A stretch of DNA of 64,000 nt from Jacaranda mimosifolia (lineage: Eukaryota; Streptophyta; Magnoliopsida; Lamiales; Bignoniaceae), in assembly GCA_018894105.1 (NCBI GenBank), contig CM032124.1, forward strand, positions 1,845,501 to 1,909,500, in the 5' to 3' direction. Below, piece by piece: positions 1 to 12,219 of the stretch. The notes below the pieces were generated by a model. The model ran no database searches. It had not been told where the DNA came from and saw only the letters and a program-made list of their open reading frames with translations. Numbering within the stretch: the stretch's first letter is position 1; every line of letters starts with the position of its first letter. Made by a program: the position numbers and the translations under genes.

Positions 1-718
1 ACCCATTGTTGGCCATTTCTTTGGTTCATCATCCAAGCATCTTTCAGCAATGCCTACAAATGCCTTTAGGCTATCTTTTGAGAACTCACCCTTTAGATTT
101 AAAGCTACAATCTGATCAACTTTTTCCTTACCAATGTTTTCTCGAGCCCACTTGGTCACAATCCGCTCATCCTCTGTAGCTATTGGATCCAATGCTGGTC
201 TCGCAATCAATACTTCCAACAATACCACCCCAAAGGCATATATGTTACTTTCCTCGGTTAGTTTACAAGTGGCAAGGAGATAATTTGGGTCGAAGTATCC
301 AAATGTTCCTTTTAATTTTGTGCTAACATGACTCTGTAACTTGTTTCTGCTTAAAGGTTTGGCCAAGCCAAATTCAGAAACTTTAGCCCTGAGATCTACA
401 TCAAGCAGGATATTTGAAGCCTTTACATCGTGATGTATAAGTGATTGGCCAGTGTGCAGATAGTCTAGCGCTCGAGCAGTTCCAATGCATATAATAACAT
501 GTTGCTTCCACATGAGAGATGAGCCATTACCATTGTTCCTTGCAAATTTGTAAAGATGGTCAGTAAGGGTCCCACATGCCATATACTCATGAACAAGAAT
601 CATTTCCCCATTCTCATTGCAGTAGCCAATCTAAGAAACTAGATTAACATATCGGAGCTCAGTTAATGTTTCAATCCCTATCCAAAACTAGCATGCCCCT
701 TGCTTGGAACTCGATTTC
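1..718 (-). pseudogene. Malectin-type receptor-like kinase, kinase-domain fragment
   Basis: Read on the minus strand, this matches the kinase domain of the receptor kinases at 19694 and 43749, from the stretch after the VAIK lysine to the C-lobe. The HRD-containing loop, DFG (in DFGLAKP) and the GYFDPNY activation segment are recognisable. It continues past the left window edge. A CTG/CTA codon has become TAG near 631 (after the residues NLVS), so it cannot encode a full kinase. Homology stops abruptly near 718, at the codons for SSKQ, where intergenic segment A begins. Everything upstream (ectodomain, membrane segment, glycine loop) is missing. In the paralogous blocks a coiled-coil gene lies between receptor and flank, so a deletion that removed both is the simplest reading. 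Confidence 0.85.
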
Positions 719-2901
719 GGGTTTTCAGGATTTTTAAATTTGTCAAAAATTAGTTATTATTTAGATCTATATTATTTATGCATAAAAGATTTAATTTTAA
801 TATATATTGTAATTATTTTTATATGATAAGTAGATATTTTATATTAAGAGTAACTTAATTTCATTAAAAAGTAATATAGAACAATAGAGTAGGTGCATGA
901 AAAATTAATTGTAAATAAAAATTAATAGATAATATTAGAGAACTATGTACCTCCTTTTTGTTTATAAGGATTTCAAAATATAATGATATGGATTATCCTT
1001 GTACACTTAATATCCTATCAATCACTTTACTTTTGAAAAATTATTCGATGTGATGTATTGAAAACAAATTTAATATTGATAAAATTATAAAAGAATAATG
1101 ACAAAATTATAAAAAATAAAAATGGAGCAAAACATTATTCAATACTCTTTTTAAATTACATATGTGTTTATATATTCATATTTTGATATGATAAGCAAAT
1201 AATTTTTTAAAAATATAAAACTGTTTTATACGGTTTCTTAATAACATAAATCATAGTTATAATTTTCATGACATTTGAGATTTTTAAAATGTTAATCTCT
1301 TTTTATACATTATCTATGAAAATAACTTCATTCGATTATTATTTGATTATTAATTTAGTAAGTGATCTGCAACAGACAATTTTTTATAAACTAAAATATT
1401 TCTTAATATTCCATATAGCTATTGTAAGTAAATTTTTTTATGCAATTATTTTATTATATTTTAAATTAATAAATAACATGTAATATGTAAATGGCTGTTG
1501 ATGAAATAATAACTGAATTTTTAATATTCACTTCAAAATAAAATGTCAATCTCTCATACATTTATTCTATTAATATAAAATGTACAAATAATTTAATGGG
1601 TACTTACTTTCAATCAAACTTTTTTGATCTCACATGGCACTACTAATCCAAATATTAGTATTCACATATGTGAAAATATTCTTTTATGAATTATTATAAG
1701 CAAACATACAAAAAGAAATGTACACGAACTGTGTAAATAGATATATTGAAAAATATAAAAATTCTTGTAATTTAAAAAACTGTAAATAAATATACTGTAA
1801 ATAAATATAAAAACTGTGTCAACTGTTATGTCCCTTGTAATTTACTTCAAATAATTGAAATGGATTATCCATTACTATATTGCTAAACAACTAAAACGAT
1901 TTAAAATAGAATTTTTGCCAAGATAAAAATAAAAATTGAGAGTTTATAGATATCATAGGAGGTAACTATTTATATTTAAATAATTTTTTTAATTAAATTA
2001 TTTGCTACATTCTATATATATATATATATGCATGATTTTATCTAAAAATATTTTACATATGTAAAGAATATCATTATAAAAATAATTAAATTTAAAAATT
2101 TTAATGAATTGAGGATTTATATATCAATTAATTTATAATTATTCATTTTTTAAACTTCTATTCTTTAATAAGGAAGTGATGCTTTAATATTTAACCATTG
2201 AGATGCCCAGTTCTATTTTAGTTTTCATATAGTATATATCAGATATTATCATATTAATTTCTTATTTTAATATAACACACATATAATATAATATATATTG
2301 GAGGAGTTCTATATTCTTAATATTTGATGTTAAATTTAGTTTAACAACTTTCAACAGTCGTATAATAAAATTTAAATAATAAAATATTCGTATATTATAA
2401 CTACATTTAGTTTTATATATATTAGTATAATGTGTCTTGTATTTAAATAATAATTCACAAATATAAAAGTTTTTAGTCTTAAAAAAATCTGGATCTTCAA
2501 AGCCGATATTTCATAAAATATACTCATAAAATATTGTTAAATATATATTAATTTTTATATTATAATAAAAGAATTAAATATTTATGTATCAATAGTTGTA
2601 ATCATAATGTTTATTTAATTTATAAAATAGTTATTTAATTATAAATAAAATGAATTTGGTAGAATCTATTTAAAATACAAATACATTTTAATTAAAAGTT
2701 AGAAAAGTCAATGACTTTCTAATAAACCCTGTAAATAAAAATAAATAAATATATAAATAACTTACATAAAACTTGTATACATAATTATCCCCGAGCATTT
2801 AATCAACTATTTCTACAATTTGAGTGTTTACAAATCAGAATTTACATATAATACATTAGAAGTAAGGAATTAAATATGTACATATATTAATTTGAGAATA
2901 A

Positions 2902-3274
2902 GAGGGTGTTTGGGTGAGCTTATAAGCTCCACAAAACATCTTATAAGATGTTTTAGAGTTTATAAGTTGATCAAAAGTGTTTGATAATTTTTTTAAAAAA
3001 GAGCTTATAAGATCATAAAATAAGATATTAGAAGCTTCAAAGCTCTTTTGAAAAAAATAAGAAGCCCTTAACTTATTTTTAAAATCTTAACAAATTCCTT
3101 TATATTTAACTATTTTAATTATAAAATTGTTATTGTTAACATTTTATAAGTTCAAGATCTTATTTTATCCAAATACTTCAACAATTTTTTTTAAAAAATA
3201 AGATCAAATATCTTATAAGCTCTAAAAACATGTTATAAAATGTAGGAGTTTATAAGATGTTTTAAAACACCCTC
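2902..3274. mobile_element. Tourist/PIF-Harbinger-type MITE
   Basis: A 373-bp non-coding element. It begins GAGGGTGTTTGG and ends with the inverted copy AAACACCCTC. It is flanked by the 3-bp duplication TAA at 2899-2901 and 3275-3277, as expected for PIF/Harbinger transposition. Segment B (near 54210) has the uninterrupted site, reading from 'gataataa' straight into 'gtttatat', so the insertion followed the segment duplication. Long internal complementary stretches around 'cttataagatgttt' would allow a foldback transcript. Confidence 0.85.
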
Positions 3275-3411
3275 TAAGTTTATATATTAAAAGTAAAGGT
3301 CTCTCTATCTGGGACAATGAAAACTTAATTCTAATAATGTTTATATATATAAATCACACACACATATATAATATACATATCTTGTATTTTGTTATAATCT
3401 AATTGTTGCTT

Positions 3412-3865
3412 GTCAAATGTTTCGGGCTTGTTTGTTTACAAATCTCTAATATATTTTTCAACTCTCAAAATTTAAATAAACAAACAATACACATTCCCCA
3501 ACCCTACTTCCAAAATATAAAATTCATTTTCCAAAATACCCTTACTATTCACACTCTAATACATTCTCTAATACTAACAATTTGTCATAAATTGGTCCCT
3601 TCACATTACATATATATACACATACTACCACTCATTAAATCTATATATAAATACATATAAATATAATTTGAAAACATCAATTTCACCTCACCAACCCAAC
3701 CAAAAAGTTATGGTGTGATGCTTATTTCCTCTCAAAACACAAATAAATAAATAATTTTTTCTTAATTCATTCTCTGCCTACCATCTAAAATATAAATAAA
3801 CAACCATCATATTCTCCAACCCCACTTCCCTAAAACCATTTTGGCAAAAAATATTGGCAAAATGC
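3412..3865. mobile_element. Non-coding MITE-like insertion
   Basis: An insertion in segment A relative to segment B, which reads from 'ctacttgtta' into 'attttagattgaaagg' without it. The left part has GGGCTTGTTTGTTTAC and the right end has repeated 'ggcaaaa' with ATGCCC, giving weak inverted termini. It resembles the larger TIR element at 29035-30603. The open frame inside at 3403-3660 is low-complexity and not a gene. Exact ends and target duplication are not resolved. Confidence 0.5.
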
Positions 3866-4414
3866 CCCAATTTTAGATTAAAAGGAAGGAGCATTATTGT
3901 TTAGTTTTTGAAACATGTTTGAGTATGGTTAGGATTTATTACTTTTGAAGGTCTAGCCGATCGGATCAGCGACACTTTCTTCTTCTTCTTTTAATTTTTT
4001 TATATTTTGTTTATTTTAAATTTTAAGTTTTTTATGCTTTTTTAAATATTATTTCATTTGATTTATTTTTTGTTTTTATATTTTTAATTAATTTTTGAAA
4101 AGTTTGTACTCTAGTCCAACTTTTAAAAACTATATTTCTTTAGTTCTATAACCTTGAATTCTACCATTACTTTTTAAATTTTCAAAGCTAGAAATTTTTA
4201 AATATTAAAATTTGAAACTATTAATTTTTAATTTTAAATTTGTTCTAAATTCATAAGTTCGTCTAAATTTTAATGATAAACTTCACAAATGAAAACATAA
4301 TGTAAATATATATATATATATTTATCTAAAATATGCATACAGTAAATTGCAACTAGTTCTAATAATACGAAGAGTTAAAATTTAAAAATTTTCATATTCT
4401 ATGTAACTGTATAT

Positions 4415-4756
4415 GGCCCCATTTGGTTTTATTTTCATTTTCAAATTTTATTTGTAAAATTTGAAAAGTTAATTAGTGGAAATAAGTCAAAAATGAGCTT
4501 GTATTTGAGTAGATTGTTGGAAAAGTAATGATTATATTGGCTTTAATATATTGTAGGTGGAGAAAGATAGAAATAATGGAATAAAAAGAGAAGATATATT
4601 AGTTATTCGGAGAAGATATATAGATTATTAAAGTATGTGTCTTGAAAATGAAAAAGAAAATAATGTTGGGTGACAATATATAAAAAGTGATGTGTTTCAT
4701 TTTTAGAGTAGTAGAAAATGAAAAAAGGGGCTATGGAAATAAAACCAAACGGAGCC
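4415..4756. mobile_element. MITE with termini GGCCCCATTTGGTTTTATTT
   Basis: A 342-bp element. The left end GGCCCCATTTGGTTTTATTT is repeated inverted at the right end (AAATAAAACCAAACGGAGCC). It is absent from the matching position in segment B near 54910. It is non-coding. Similar ends occur near 7198, 31604 and 37270, so it belongs to a small dispersed family. No clean target duplication was found by eye. Confidence 0.7.
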
Positions 4757-5059
4757 TTTGATCATTTCATTCCCTTCAAAATGAAGTTTGGAGTTGATTA
4801 TAAATTGGATTTTGAAGTTCAGTGCAAGTTTCTTACAATTCAAAGGAATTATAATTACTAAATATTTTTCATAAAATTGTTATATATGACTATGAATTTT
4901 ACATATTGTAACTATGTAGTTTAAATTATAAATAATTTGTAATTATTTATAATATTTTAATCTTATATGATAGTAAAGGTAAATAACTACTTCCTATATT
5001 CATTCTCTCTCTTATAAATTATAAAATATAAATTCCAAAATATTAAATTACATAAAGTA

Positions 5060-5737
5060 TAGTATATGGATAATTTGGTCAATTAATGAACGACAAACAC
5101 TTCAACTTTTCATACGAGTTTGTACCAATTCATAAATATAATATTTTTATTAATTACTTATGGTCAGGTGCATATATACAATCAACTCGGACCTAAAAAA
5201 GTACCCCAAGAACAGACTTGGCAAATGGATATTTATGGGTACCTCAAAAGTGGGTAATCATGGGTTGGATAACTAAATTTCTCTTTGGGTAAAATTATCC
5301 AATTTTTATTGGGAATGAGACCATGTTCCATTACTCGTGACTATGGGTAACGGATAACCTAGGGTACCCATAATATATTTTTATTTTTTTATATTTAAAT
5401 ATAAATTAATATATATTTTTCAACTTACATAATATTATTTAGATGCTTTTTAATAAAATTAATGAAAAAGGCTACAAATTTTAAATATTATATTGAACAA
5501 GTACTTAAAGCATGTAAAATATCTTAGTTTGAAAAATACAATTTAAATGTTTAAAAATCCATCGAACTTAATTTATAACATTTCGAAGTTCAAATTTAAA
5601 TCATTATATGTCAAAAAGCTATTTGAACTAAAAGTTTAAATACCACTTAAATATTATTATTGTCATAAAAAAAGGTATTATACCCTCTAAAAATTTGTGA
5701 GATTAAAAAAATTAAAATAATATATATATATATATAT
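5060..5737. repeat. Intergenic repeat, first copy of a local duplication
   Basis: No gene is seen. The part from about 5529 to 5725 is repeated at 8190-8385 (same order, roughly 80 percent similar by eye), and the DNA on the other side of the solo LTR at 6396-6960 is repeated at 8385-8960. The second copy lacks the LTR and so shows the unoccupied site. Imperfect variants of a 'gggtaccc' motif around 5220-5370 are also present. Confidence 0.6.
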
Positions 5738-6395
5738 TGATATAGGATGGCCCACAATGGCCCAAATCAGCGAGGCCCAACACCCAATCAAAGGCACAGG
5801 ACTCAAGTGACTCGTGGACCCTGTTCGACCAATCCACAAGGCGCTCCATGGCCCTCGGAGCTACTCGACCGTTATCGACCCCTACTCTCGTTGATTATCA
5901 GGTCGAGCCCTGCACAGTACTCTGCCACCGCATTAAATGCGTTGATTGGCAACACGCCTCCGCATTAATGGCACATGCCCTCCCCTCACCGTCTGACACA
6001 GCAAACGCCGCAACAGTGTGCCATCTTGTCCTGCAGCATAAAAGGACATCCAGCTGGCAATATTCAAACGGGGGAATTGACCAATTACCCCCGGCAGGAG
6101 GCTGGAGGTCCCTTGGGTAAGCCAAGGGCTTTCCTGACATTTCCTACCAGGGAGAGGAGTATAAAAACCCTCAACCTTGTCTCTCACAGGTATGCACTCA
6201 TACACTCAAAAGCCCCTACATTCCGCTGCTCGATTAAGAAGGTCGAATATATACTGACTTGAGCGTCGGAGGGCCTAAGCCGAGGGCCACTCAGCTAGCC
6301 TAACGTTTGCTGTGATTGTAGGATTCCAATCCCAAACCAATCCAGAAGATCAATAACCCGGATCCGTATCCATCATCGAAATCCAACCCTCATCA
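5738..6395 (+). mobile_element. Solo LTR of a Ty3/gypsy-like retrotransposon
   Basis: A 658-bp GC-richer island in AT-rich DNA, beginning TGATATAGG and ending CCCTCATCA, so it has the TG...CA ends of an LTR. TATAT flanks both ends (5733-5737 and 6396-6400); this fits a 5-bp target duplication but sits in a TA repeat, so it is weak alone. A TATA box (TATAAAAA, 6160-6167) and the phrase 'gacttgagcgtcggagggc' downstream of it are typical of plant gypsy LTRs. No second LTR, primer site or coding remnant lies next to it. The local duplicate at 8385 is uninterrupted. The overlapping open frames in 5747-6262 are not genes. Confidence 0.75.
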
Positions 6396-9300
6396 TATAT
6401 ATATATGGGGTTATTAATGACTTACCCGTGGGTACCTGTAGATCAAAAGAAAAAAAAAAAGAAAGATAATTAGATGACAAGTAAAATTATCCACATTTCA
6501 TTGGATGAAGAAAATGAGGTCCATTATCCATATTTTTTTGAGTATTCATTGATACTTGCAAATATGGATAATGTTTTGCTAAGTATATCCGGATTTGTAG
6601 TAATTTGACAAAGGTCAACATAAAAGTTAAGAATATATTGTTCTTGTGTCAATTTCGTTGTCTACCTTGCCATATTTTTTTATTTATTTTTTTCTGATTG
6701 GTTGATAATACCCTTTTTGTCATTGATTGTCACTTGCGTCGATTTATGCATCTGTGATTCAAGCAAGTTTAAATGCTAAGGAACATATTTATAGTGCCCC
6801 AGATGAGCATATTATTATTTGTATGCATGAAAGCGAAGGTCCTATGTGGAACGCAGGAGTGATTCTTTTCCATGTTGTTTGCATGATACTATCAATGATT
6901 AAGAAATCGAGTCTGATCAGGCAATCCAATCAAACCCTCGATCAACCTATTATTTAATATATTTTTAAGTAAAATTGTCTTATTATTCAATCTATTTTTG
7001 AGTAAAACTGACAATTTCATAAAAATTATCATATTTTGATAGAACCATTTCACGAGTAGAACTACTCATAATTATGCAATTATAATGCCATGATTTAATT
7101 AGTACCAAAAGAATGATGAATTAGTGAACCGCAAATCATAATCTATATATATATATATGTGTGTGTGTGTGTGGGTTTGTTTTCTCTTCAAACCTTAGTG
7201 CCCGTTTCGTTTTGTTTTCAAAATTTATTTTCATTTTCTCCTTAAAATAGAAGTAGAAAATTATCAACTTCTCCTCTATTTTCACATGTATCTTTATTCT
7301 CAACATATTTTCTCAAATACACTTTTACATTTTCTCTCCATTTTCACATGTTATTTTTTCTACTCTCATTTGCATGACTTTTGATACAAAAACACAACAA
7401 TATCTAAAGATAACTCATTTTCAACTTTACATAACCATTACATTTTAAACAAAACATCCAAATAAAGATGAAGCCAGGGGAGCTGAAAGGGGCAACCGCC
7501 CCCCTCAAAATATTAAAACTTAATTTTTTATATTAAAAATTTTAAAATATTACACTTTTGTCATCCTCAAATTATAAATGTATTCCTCTCCTTACTCAAA
7601 ATATGCATTTTTCTACATTGCATTTCTTTATATATATGCGAAATAAAAAAACATATTATATTTTTGGTAATTTAAAATTTTGGGCCCACCCTTCCTAAAA
7701 AAAATTCTGGCTCCGTCCCTGCGTCCAAGCAACATTTCATTTTAAAAGATACATTTATAACTAACTTTTTATTTTTAAAAAAAAAAAGCCGAATCCAAAC
7801 GGGCTCCTGGATACGGTGTGTGTGTTGCTGGGTGCGTACCCACTGGGTACGCTCCTCACTATGCACGCACACACACACACACATATATACGTGCGTGTGT
7901 GTGCGTACACAGTGAGGGGCGTACCCAGCATCAACCCAAATTTGGATACCATGACCCACGTGGTGTATACGATTTCCAAAGTCATGGATGTGGACAAATG
8001 AAACAACCAAGTAGTCCGAGTGTCCGACAAAAAGATGAAAGACATCAATTATAAAAATGTTTGCTTTTCCATTGGAGAAATAGTTTAGGAAATTATCTGA
8101 CACCACCCACGATGACTATAGTCCTTCGGGACAGGACCCATCATCAATATCCTCTCTTTCCACATTTCTTAGAAATTCCCAGAAAACTACAATTTAAATG
8201 TTTAAATTAAAATCTATCAAACTTATAAATTTTATTACATTTCAAAGTTTAAATTTAAATATTATCATATATCAAAAGTTTTTTGTACTAAAAATTTAAA
8301 TACCACTTAAACATTATTGTTGTCATAAAAAAGGTGTTATACCCTTCAAAAATTTGTAAGAATAAAAACAAAAATCTAAATAATATATAGGGTTATTAAT
8401 GGATTACTCGTGAGTATACGCAAATTACAAAAATAACGAATAATTGAACGATGAGTAAACTTATTGATATGTTATTGAGTGACGAAAATGAGGTCCATTT
8501 TCACATTTTTTGGGGTATACCCACGAGCAGGTGAGGATTGCAGTGATTTGACAAAAGTCGACAAGAAAGTTAAGAATATATTATTCTTGTGTCAATTTCA
8601 TTGTCTACCTTGCCATATATTTTCCTGATTGGTCAATAATACCCTTTTGTCGCTTGCATCGATTTATGTATATGTGATTCAAGCAAGTTCAAGTGCTAGG
8701 AACATATTTATCGAAACAAAATATATTGCCTTCTGATGAGCATAGTGTATGCATGAAAGTGAAGCTCCTCTATGCAACGTATGATTGATTCTTTTCCATA
8801 TTGTTTACATGGAAGTGACGTTTGCCAAACTTGCCAATACGATAATTATTGACACCAAAAATAAGAAAACTTTGAATTCAACATGATGCCATCAATAATT
8901 AAGAAATCAAACCTAATAATGCTGTCCGAATTTTTCAGTCAATTTTTAAATAAAAGTCGACAACTTCATAAAAATCATAATATTTTGAGAAAATCATTTA
9001 ACTTGTAGAACCGCTCGTAATCTGTTTGGGTCGAATTGATTATATTATTTCCTTTTATTTATGTAACAATTAAAACTTTATTTTGTCAGTCCGAATAAGA
9101 CTGACTATAGTTTAATTTTTGTATTTTAATAATTTTAAAATAATATATAAAACATAAATATATGTATTATGTAGTTACGATGTCACAATTTAGTTAGCAC
9201 CAGAAGAATGGATGAATCAATAAATCATAAATCATAAACTGTAAAGCAATAAAATTTTCTTTTTTGGATTCTATGGACAATACAATTATTCAAACCTTAG

Positions 9301-9405
9301 ATACCATGTGGTGTATATAAATTTCAGAAATCATGGCCATGAACATGGAAAAAAACGAGTACTAGTCCAACAAAAAGATGAAACACATCAATCATAAAAA
9401 TGTAT
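6396..9405. repeat. Repeated upstream regions of receptor kinase genes
   Basis: No coding gene. Two tandem-like copies of the same DNA are present (about 6400-7190 and 8385-9400). The later parts, 7040-7190 with 7960-8160 and 9030-9400, match 10740-11156 and the 474 bp before the receptor-NLR gene (19220-19693). Shared landmarks are 'taccatgtggtgtat', 'atgaaacacatcaat' and 'acccatgatgac'. They are best read as orphan promoter regions left by tandem duplication of the receptor genes. About 7445-7735 holds an unrelated decayed repeat framed by 'gccaggggag' and 'tggctccgtccctg'. Confidence 0.6.
7828..7945. repeat. Imperfect inverted repeat around a (CA)n/(TG)n tract
   Basis: The left arm reads GCTGGGTGCGTACCC, then a CTCACTATGCACGC stretch and (CA)n. 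After 'atatata', the right arm carries (GT)n, GTACACAGTGAGGGGC and GTACCCAGC, the reverse complement with a few mismatches. The frames on both strands across it encode only alternating His/Thr or Cys/Val tracts and are low-complexity artefacts. Confidence 0.7.
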
Positions 9406-9803
9406 GAGAATGTTTGGTTATATTTTTTGTGTAATTTTATTATGTATTTATTATGTGTTTTAAGAGAATGAATTATTGGAGAATGTAAAAGTAATGTTTT
9501 GTTATATTTGTTTATGTTTTGGAGGAAGCATTTTTTACTATAAAAATCAAATTAATGCTTTTTTGTTGGATTTTTGGAGTGAAAATGAAATTGAATGATT
9601 TTTTTATTGTTAGAATAATAATAAAATATATATGATTTATATATAATATATGCATGTATATATTGAAAAATAAACAACGATCTATATATAATACATGCAT
9701 GTATATATATTTAAAAAATAAAATTTTTTTAAAAAATAAGGATATATTTAATTATGTTTTTTCAAAATAATTTTATTTTGAAAAAACATAACCAAACATT
9801 CCC
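9406..9803. mobile_element. MITE, 'GAATGTTTGGTTAT' family
   Basis: A 398-bp non-coding element. It starts GAGAATGTTTGGTTATATTT and ends with the inverted form AAACATAACCAAACATTCCC. It interrupts the repeated receptor upstream region: the uninterrupted version 'ataaaaatgtttgcttttcc' is found at 11100 and 19430. The internal signature 'tgtttatgttttggaggaagc' followed by an 'attgttagaataataataaa' run recurs at 17720-17870 and, inverted, near 36570-36700. Confidence 0.75.
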
Positions 9804-10567
9804 TTTGCTTTGCCATATTGGAGAAACAGTTTAATGAATTATGGGACACCCATGATGACTTTAGTTCTCTAGGACAGGACAGCACCCGTTTTCAATACCC
9901 TCTCTTTCCACATTTTGTACAAAGCGAAGGTAAATCGAGAATGGTGGAATGCGAAAGCACTGATCACTGACCACAGACATTCATTCGCAAATTTCCAACT
10001 ACCCAGCACCAAATTTTTATAAAAGAAATAAAATATAATATTAAGAATTAAACAGTTACTAGTTAATTTAAATTGTAAAATTAATTAAATCAATATAAAT
10101 TTATATATATATATATATGAATTACGGAAGCGGAGGTGGAGATGCAAGGTGGAGATTTCCCATATCGGATTTCTAATCCCCAATTGGGTAATCGTTTCGA
10201 TGGATTTCGACGCAAATGCTTGTGGAAAAAGAGTTATACCATAACCCTCTCTACTTCTTACAATTAAAATGGGTATTCCTCATACCCACTCCCATACTCG
10301 ACCAACAACTAACATCTTCATATTCAAAGAATTGGAGCCAGCGGATAGATGTGAATAATGGGTTAAATTGTCATTCCTACTTTATTTATGCCATATTTAG
10401 TGACGTAGGGACGACAATCAAAATTAAAAATATGAAAACAAAGTCTAGTCAACTCTTTCTTTTTTCCTTGAATTTCTATTGTCATTAATGAAACAACCAA
10501 CATGGGGATACCATAGGTCATTCTTCTGGTTTACAACACACACACACGCACAATGGAAACTTGAAGC
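9804..10567. other. Truncated receptor upstream region, then unassigned DNA
   Basis: 9804-10008 matches 19460-19660, the DNA just before the receptor-NLR start codon, but the match breaks off at 'caactacccagcac'. 10009-10500 has no recognisable gene; the open frame at 10216-10488 has no family signature. Just before 10568 the match to the receptor gene start resumes ('gaagcatgaatctgcatcaag'). Roughly 540 bp therefore separate promoter remnant and start codon, probably an insertion. Confidence 0.5.
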
Positions 10568-10705
10568 ATGAATCTGCATCAAGTTTCACTTCCCTTGCTA
10601 TCCCTTGGCTTCTTCAATGCATTCATATCTGCCAGTAACAATCCGGCTCAAGTGACACTTCTACAACACAAAATAGCAGGGAATAGAGTAGAGATATAAA
10701 CACAA
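10568..10705 (+). pseudogene. Malectin-type receptor kinase, signal-peptide fragment
   Basis: The ATG at 10568 begins a stretch closely matching the first 45 or so codons of the receptor at 19694: signal peptide MNLHQVSLPLLSLGF, then a region equivalent to NPTQF and GSSGTSAAQNGRE. Relative to the paralogues, the section coding for the conserved VGCG is missing, the frame is shifted and a stop follows. Homology stops near 10705, where the DNA passes into another copy of the upstream-region repeat. It is a dead 5' end with no remaining domain. Confidence 0.75.
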
Positions 10706-11156
10706 AATTCTTTTTAACATGATACTAATCAATTATTAAGAAATTGAATATAATCAGGAGGTCCGATCGAATTGTTAATTATTCTATTATTTAGTTCATT
10801 TTTAAATAAAAATCGACAAATTTATGAGAATCGTCATATTTTGAGACAGCTATGTGACCTACAAAACTGCTTGCGATTTGTTTGACTCGAATTGATTATT
10901 TTTCTCACCTAACGAATGGATGAATTGGTGAACTGCAAATGAGAAACTGTAAACCAATATTCTTTTAGGTTCTATGGACTACACAATTTTCCAAACTTTA
11001 GATACCATGAGCCACGTGGTGCATATGATTTCAAAAATCATGAATAAGAACAAATGAAAAAAGCGAGTTGTCCGACAAAAAGATGAAACACATCAATTAT
11101 AAAAATGTTTGCTTTTCCATATTGGAGGACACAACTATGAATTATCAGACACCCAC
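10706..11156. repeat. Further copy of receptor upstream region, target of the LTR element
   Basis: 10730-11156 matches 8880-9400 and 19220-19480, including 'gatgaaacacatcaattataaaaatgt' in two overlapping pieces. It ends in 'gacacccac', the sequence that reads 'acccacgatgac' without interruption at 8104. The LTR element at 11157 entered this site, duplicating CCCAC. No gene is present. Confidence 0.65.
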
Positions 11157-12219
11157 TGATGCACAAATAATCTGTAAGAGCACCAATCAATAAAAATCAA
11201 AAAACAATTCTCCTTTTTTTGAAAGAAAAATTAATCAATACCCAATTTGCCTTACAACTTTTTACCAAGACTTTTTATGTGACTAAACATTCCACTACTT
11301 GGATTCATAACTGTCCACTAAAACACCCACTATTTTGTTACAACTGAATCAATAAAATGGAGCCACGTGCAACCCATGTTCCTCCTTATTCGGTCGTGCA
11401 TGGCACTATGGGAACTAAAGCAAATCTGAGTGCAGCGCGGCTCTTCCCTCAGCTTTAGCTCAGCTCTACTTTTGGCTTCAGCTCAGCTCTACCCTTCGCT
11501 TCAGCTCGGCTCTTCCCATGAGTTCTGCTCGGTTCTTCCCTTGGTTTCAGCTCAACTCTACCCTTAGCTTTAGCTCGGCCCTTCCCATGGGTTCAGCTCG
11601 GCCCTTCCATTAGTTCAACTCGGCTCTACCCTTGACTTTAGCTCAGCTCTTCCCTTGATTTCAGCTCAACTCTACCCATGGGTTCAGCTCAGCCCTTCCA
11701 TTAGTTCAGCTGGGCTCTTCCCATGGGTTCAGTTCAGCCCTTCCCATGGGTTTATCTCAGCTCTACCTTTGGGTTGATCTCAGCTCTACCTTTGGCTTCA
11801 GCTCAGTTCTTCCCTGAGTTCAGCTCAACCCTTCCCATGGGTTTAGCTCGGCCCTTCCCATGGGTTTAGTTCGGCCCTTCCCATGGGTTTAGTTCGGCCC
11901 TTCTCATGAGTTCAGCTCAGCCCTTCCCTTGGCTTCAGCTTGGCTTTTCCCATGGGTTTAGCTCAGCTCGCTCAGCTCTTCTCTTGACTTCAGTTCAGCT
12001 CTACCCTTGGCTCCAACTCAACTCTTCCTTTGACTTCAGCTCAGCTTTACCCTTAGCTTCAGCTTGGCCCTTCTCATGAGTTCAGCTTGGCCCTTCCCAT
12101 AGGTTCAGCTTGGCCAATCAGGGTTAACTTGGCTGAAAGAAAAGATGTATCTAAGCCCAACTTCAGTTGTAGAAGCCTTAATATGTGTCTTTAGCTTGGG
12201 CTATTATGTCCACATCACA
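11157..12219 (-). repeat. Inverted complete LTR at the left end of the element
   Basis: Reverse-complemented, this 1063-bp block starts TGTGATGTGGACATAATAGC and ends GTGCATCA, matching the 3' LTR at 16372-17526 throughout. It contains the 'ggctccattttattgattc' stretch and the internal 23-bp repeats read as 'cagctcggcccttcccatggg'. It lies head to head with the truncated direct LTR at 12220, forming a palindrome with arms of about 400 bp. Confidence 0.9.

Larger units (their letters stand above)
719..5059. repeat. Segment A: intergenic duplication shared with 49210-55059
   Basis: No gene is visible in this AT-rich stretch. It is collinear in blocks with segment B. The run after 'ggttttcagg' at 719 matches 49240; 940-1010 matches 50410-50880; 2660-2900 matches 53980-54210; 3275-3400 matches 54215-54350; 3880-4400 matches 54380-54900; and 4760-4910 matches 54920-55058. 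Insertions present in only one copy (2902-3274, about 3412-3860 and 4415-4756 here; several in B) are therefore visible as gaps. Segment B lies just upstream of a coiled-coil/receptor unit, so this is probably flank of a lost unit of the same kind. Confidence 0.75.

Noticed and set aside
1040..2660. Possible gene in the long AT-rich stretch (frame at 1268-1483)
   Set aside because: The predicted product is only Ile/Phe/Leu/Tyr-rich low-complexity sequence as expected from A/T-rich DNA; no motif.
5747..6262. Five overlapping frames on both strands
   Set aside because: They sit wholly within a solo LTR of higher GC content, where stop codons are rarer by chance.
7672..8106. 144-codon minus-strand frame and its overlapping partners
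   Set aside because: The length comes from a CA/TG inverted repeat that is open in several frames on both strands. There is no domain, and the composition is low-complexity.
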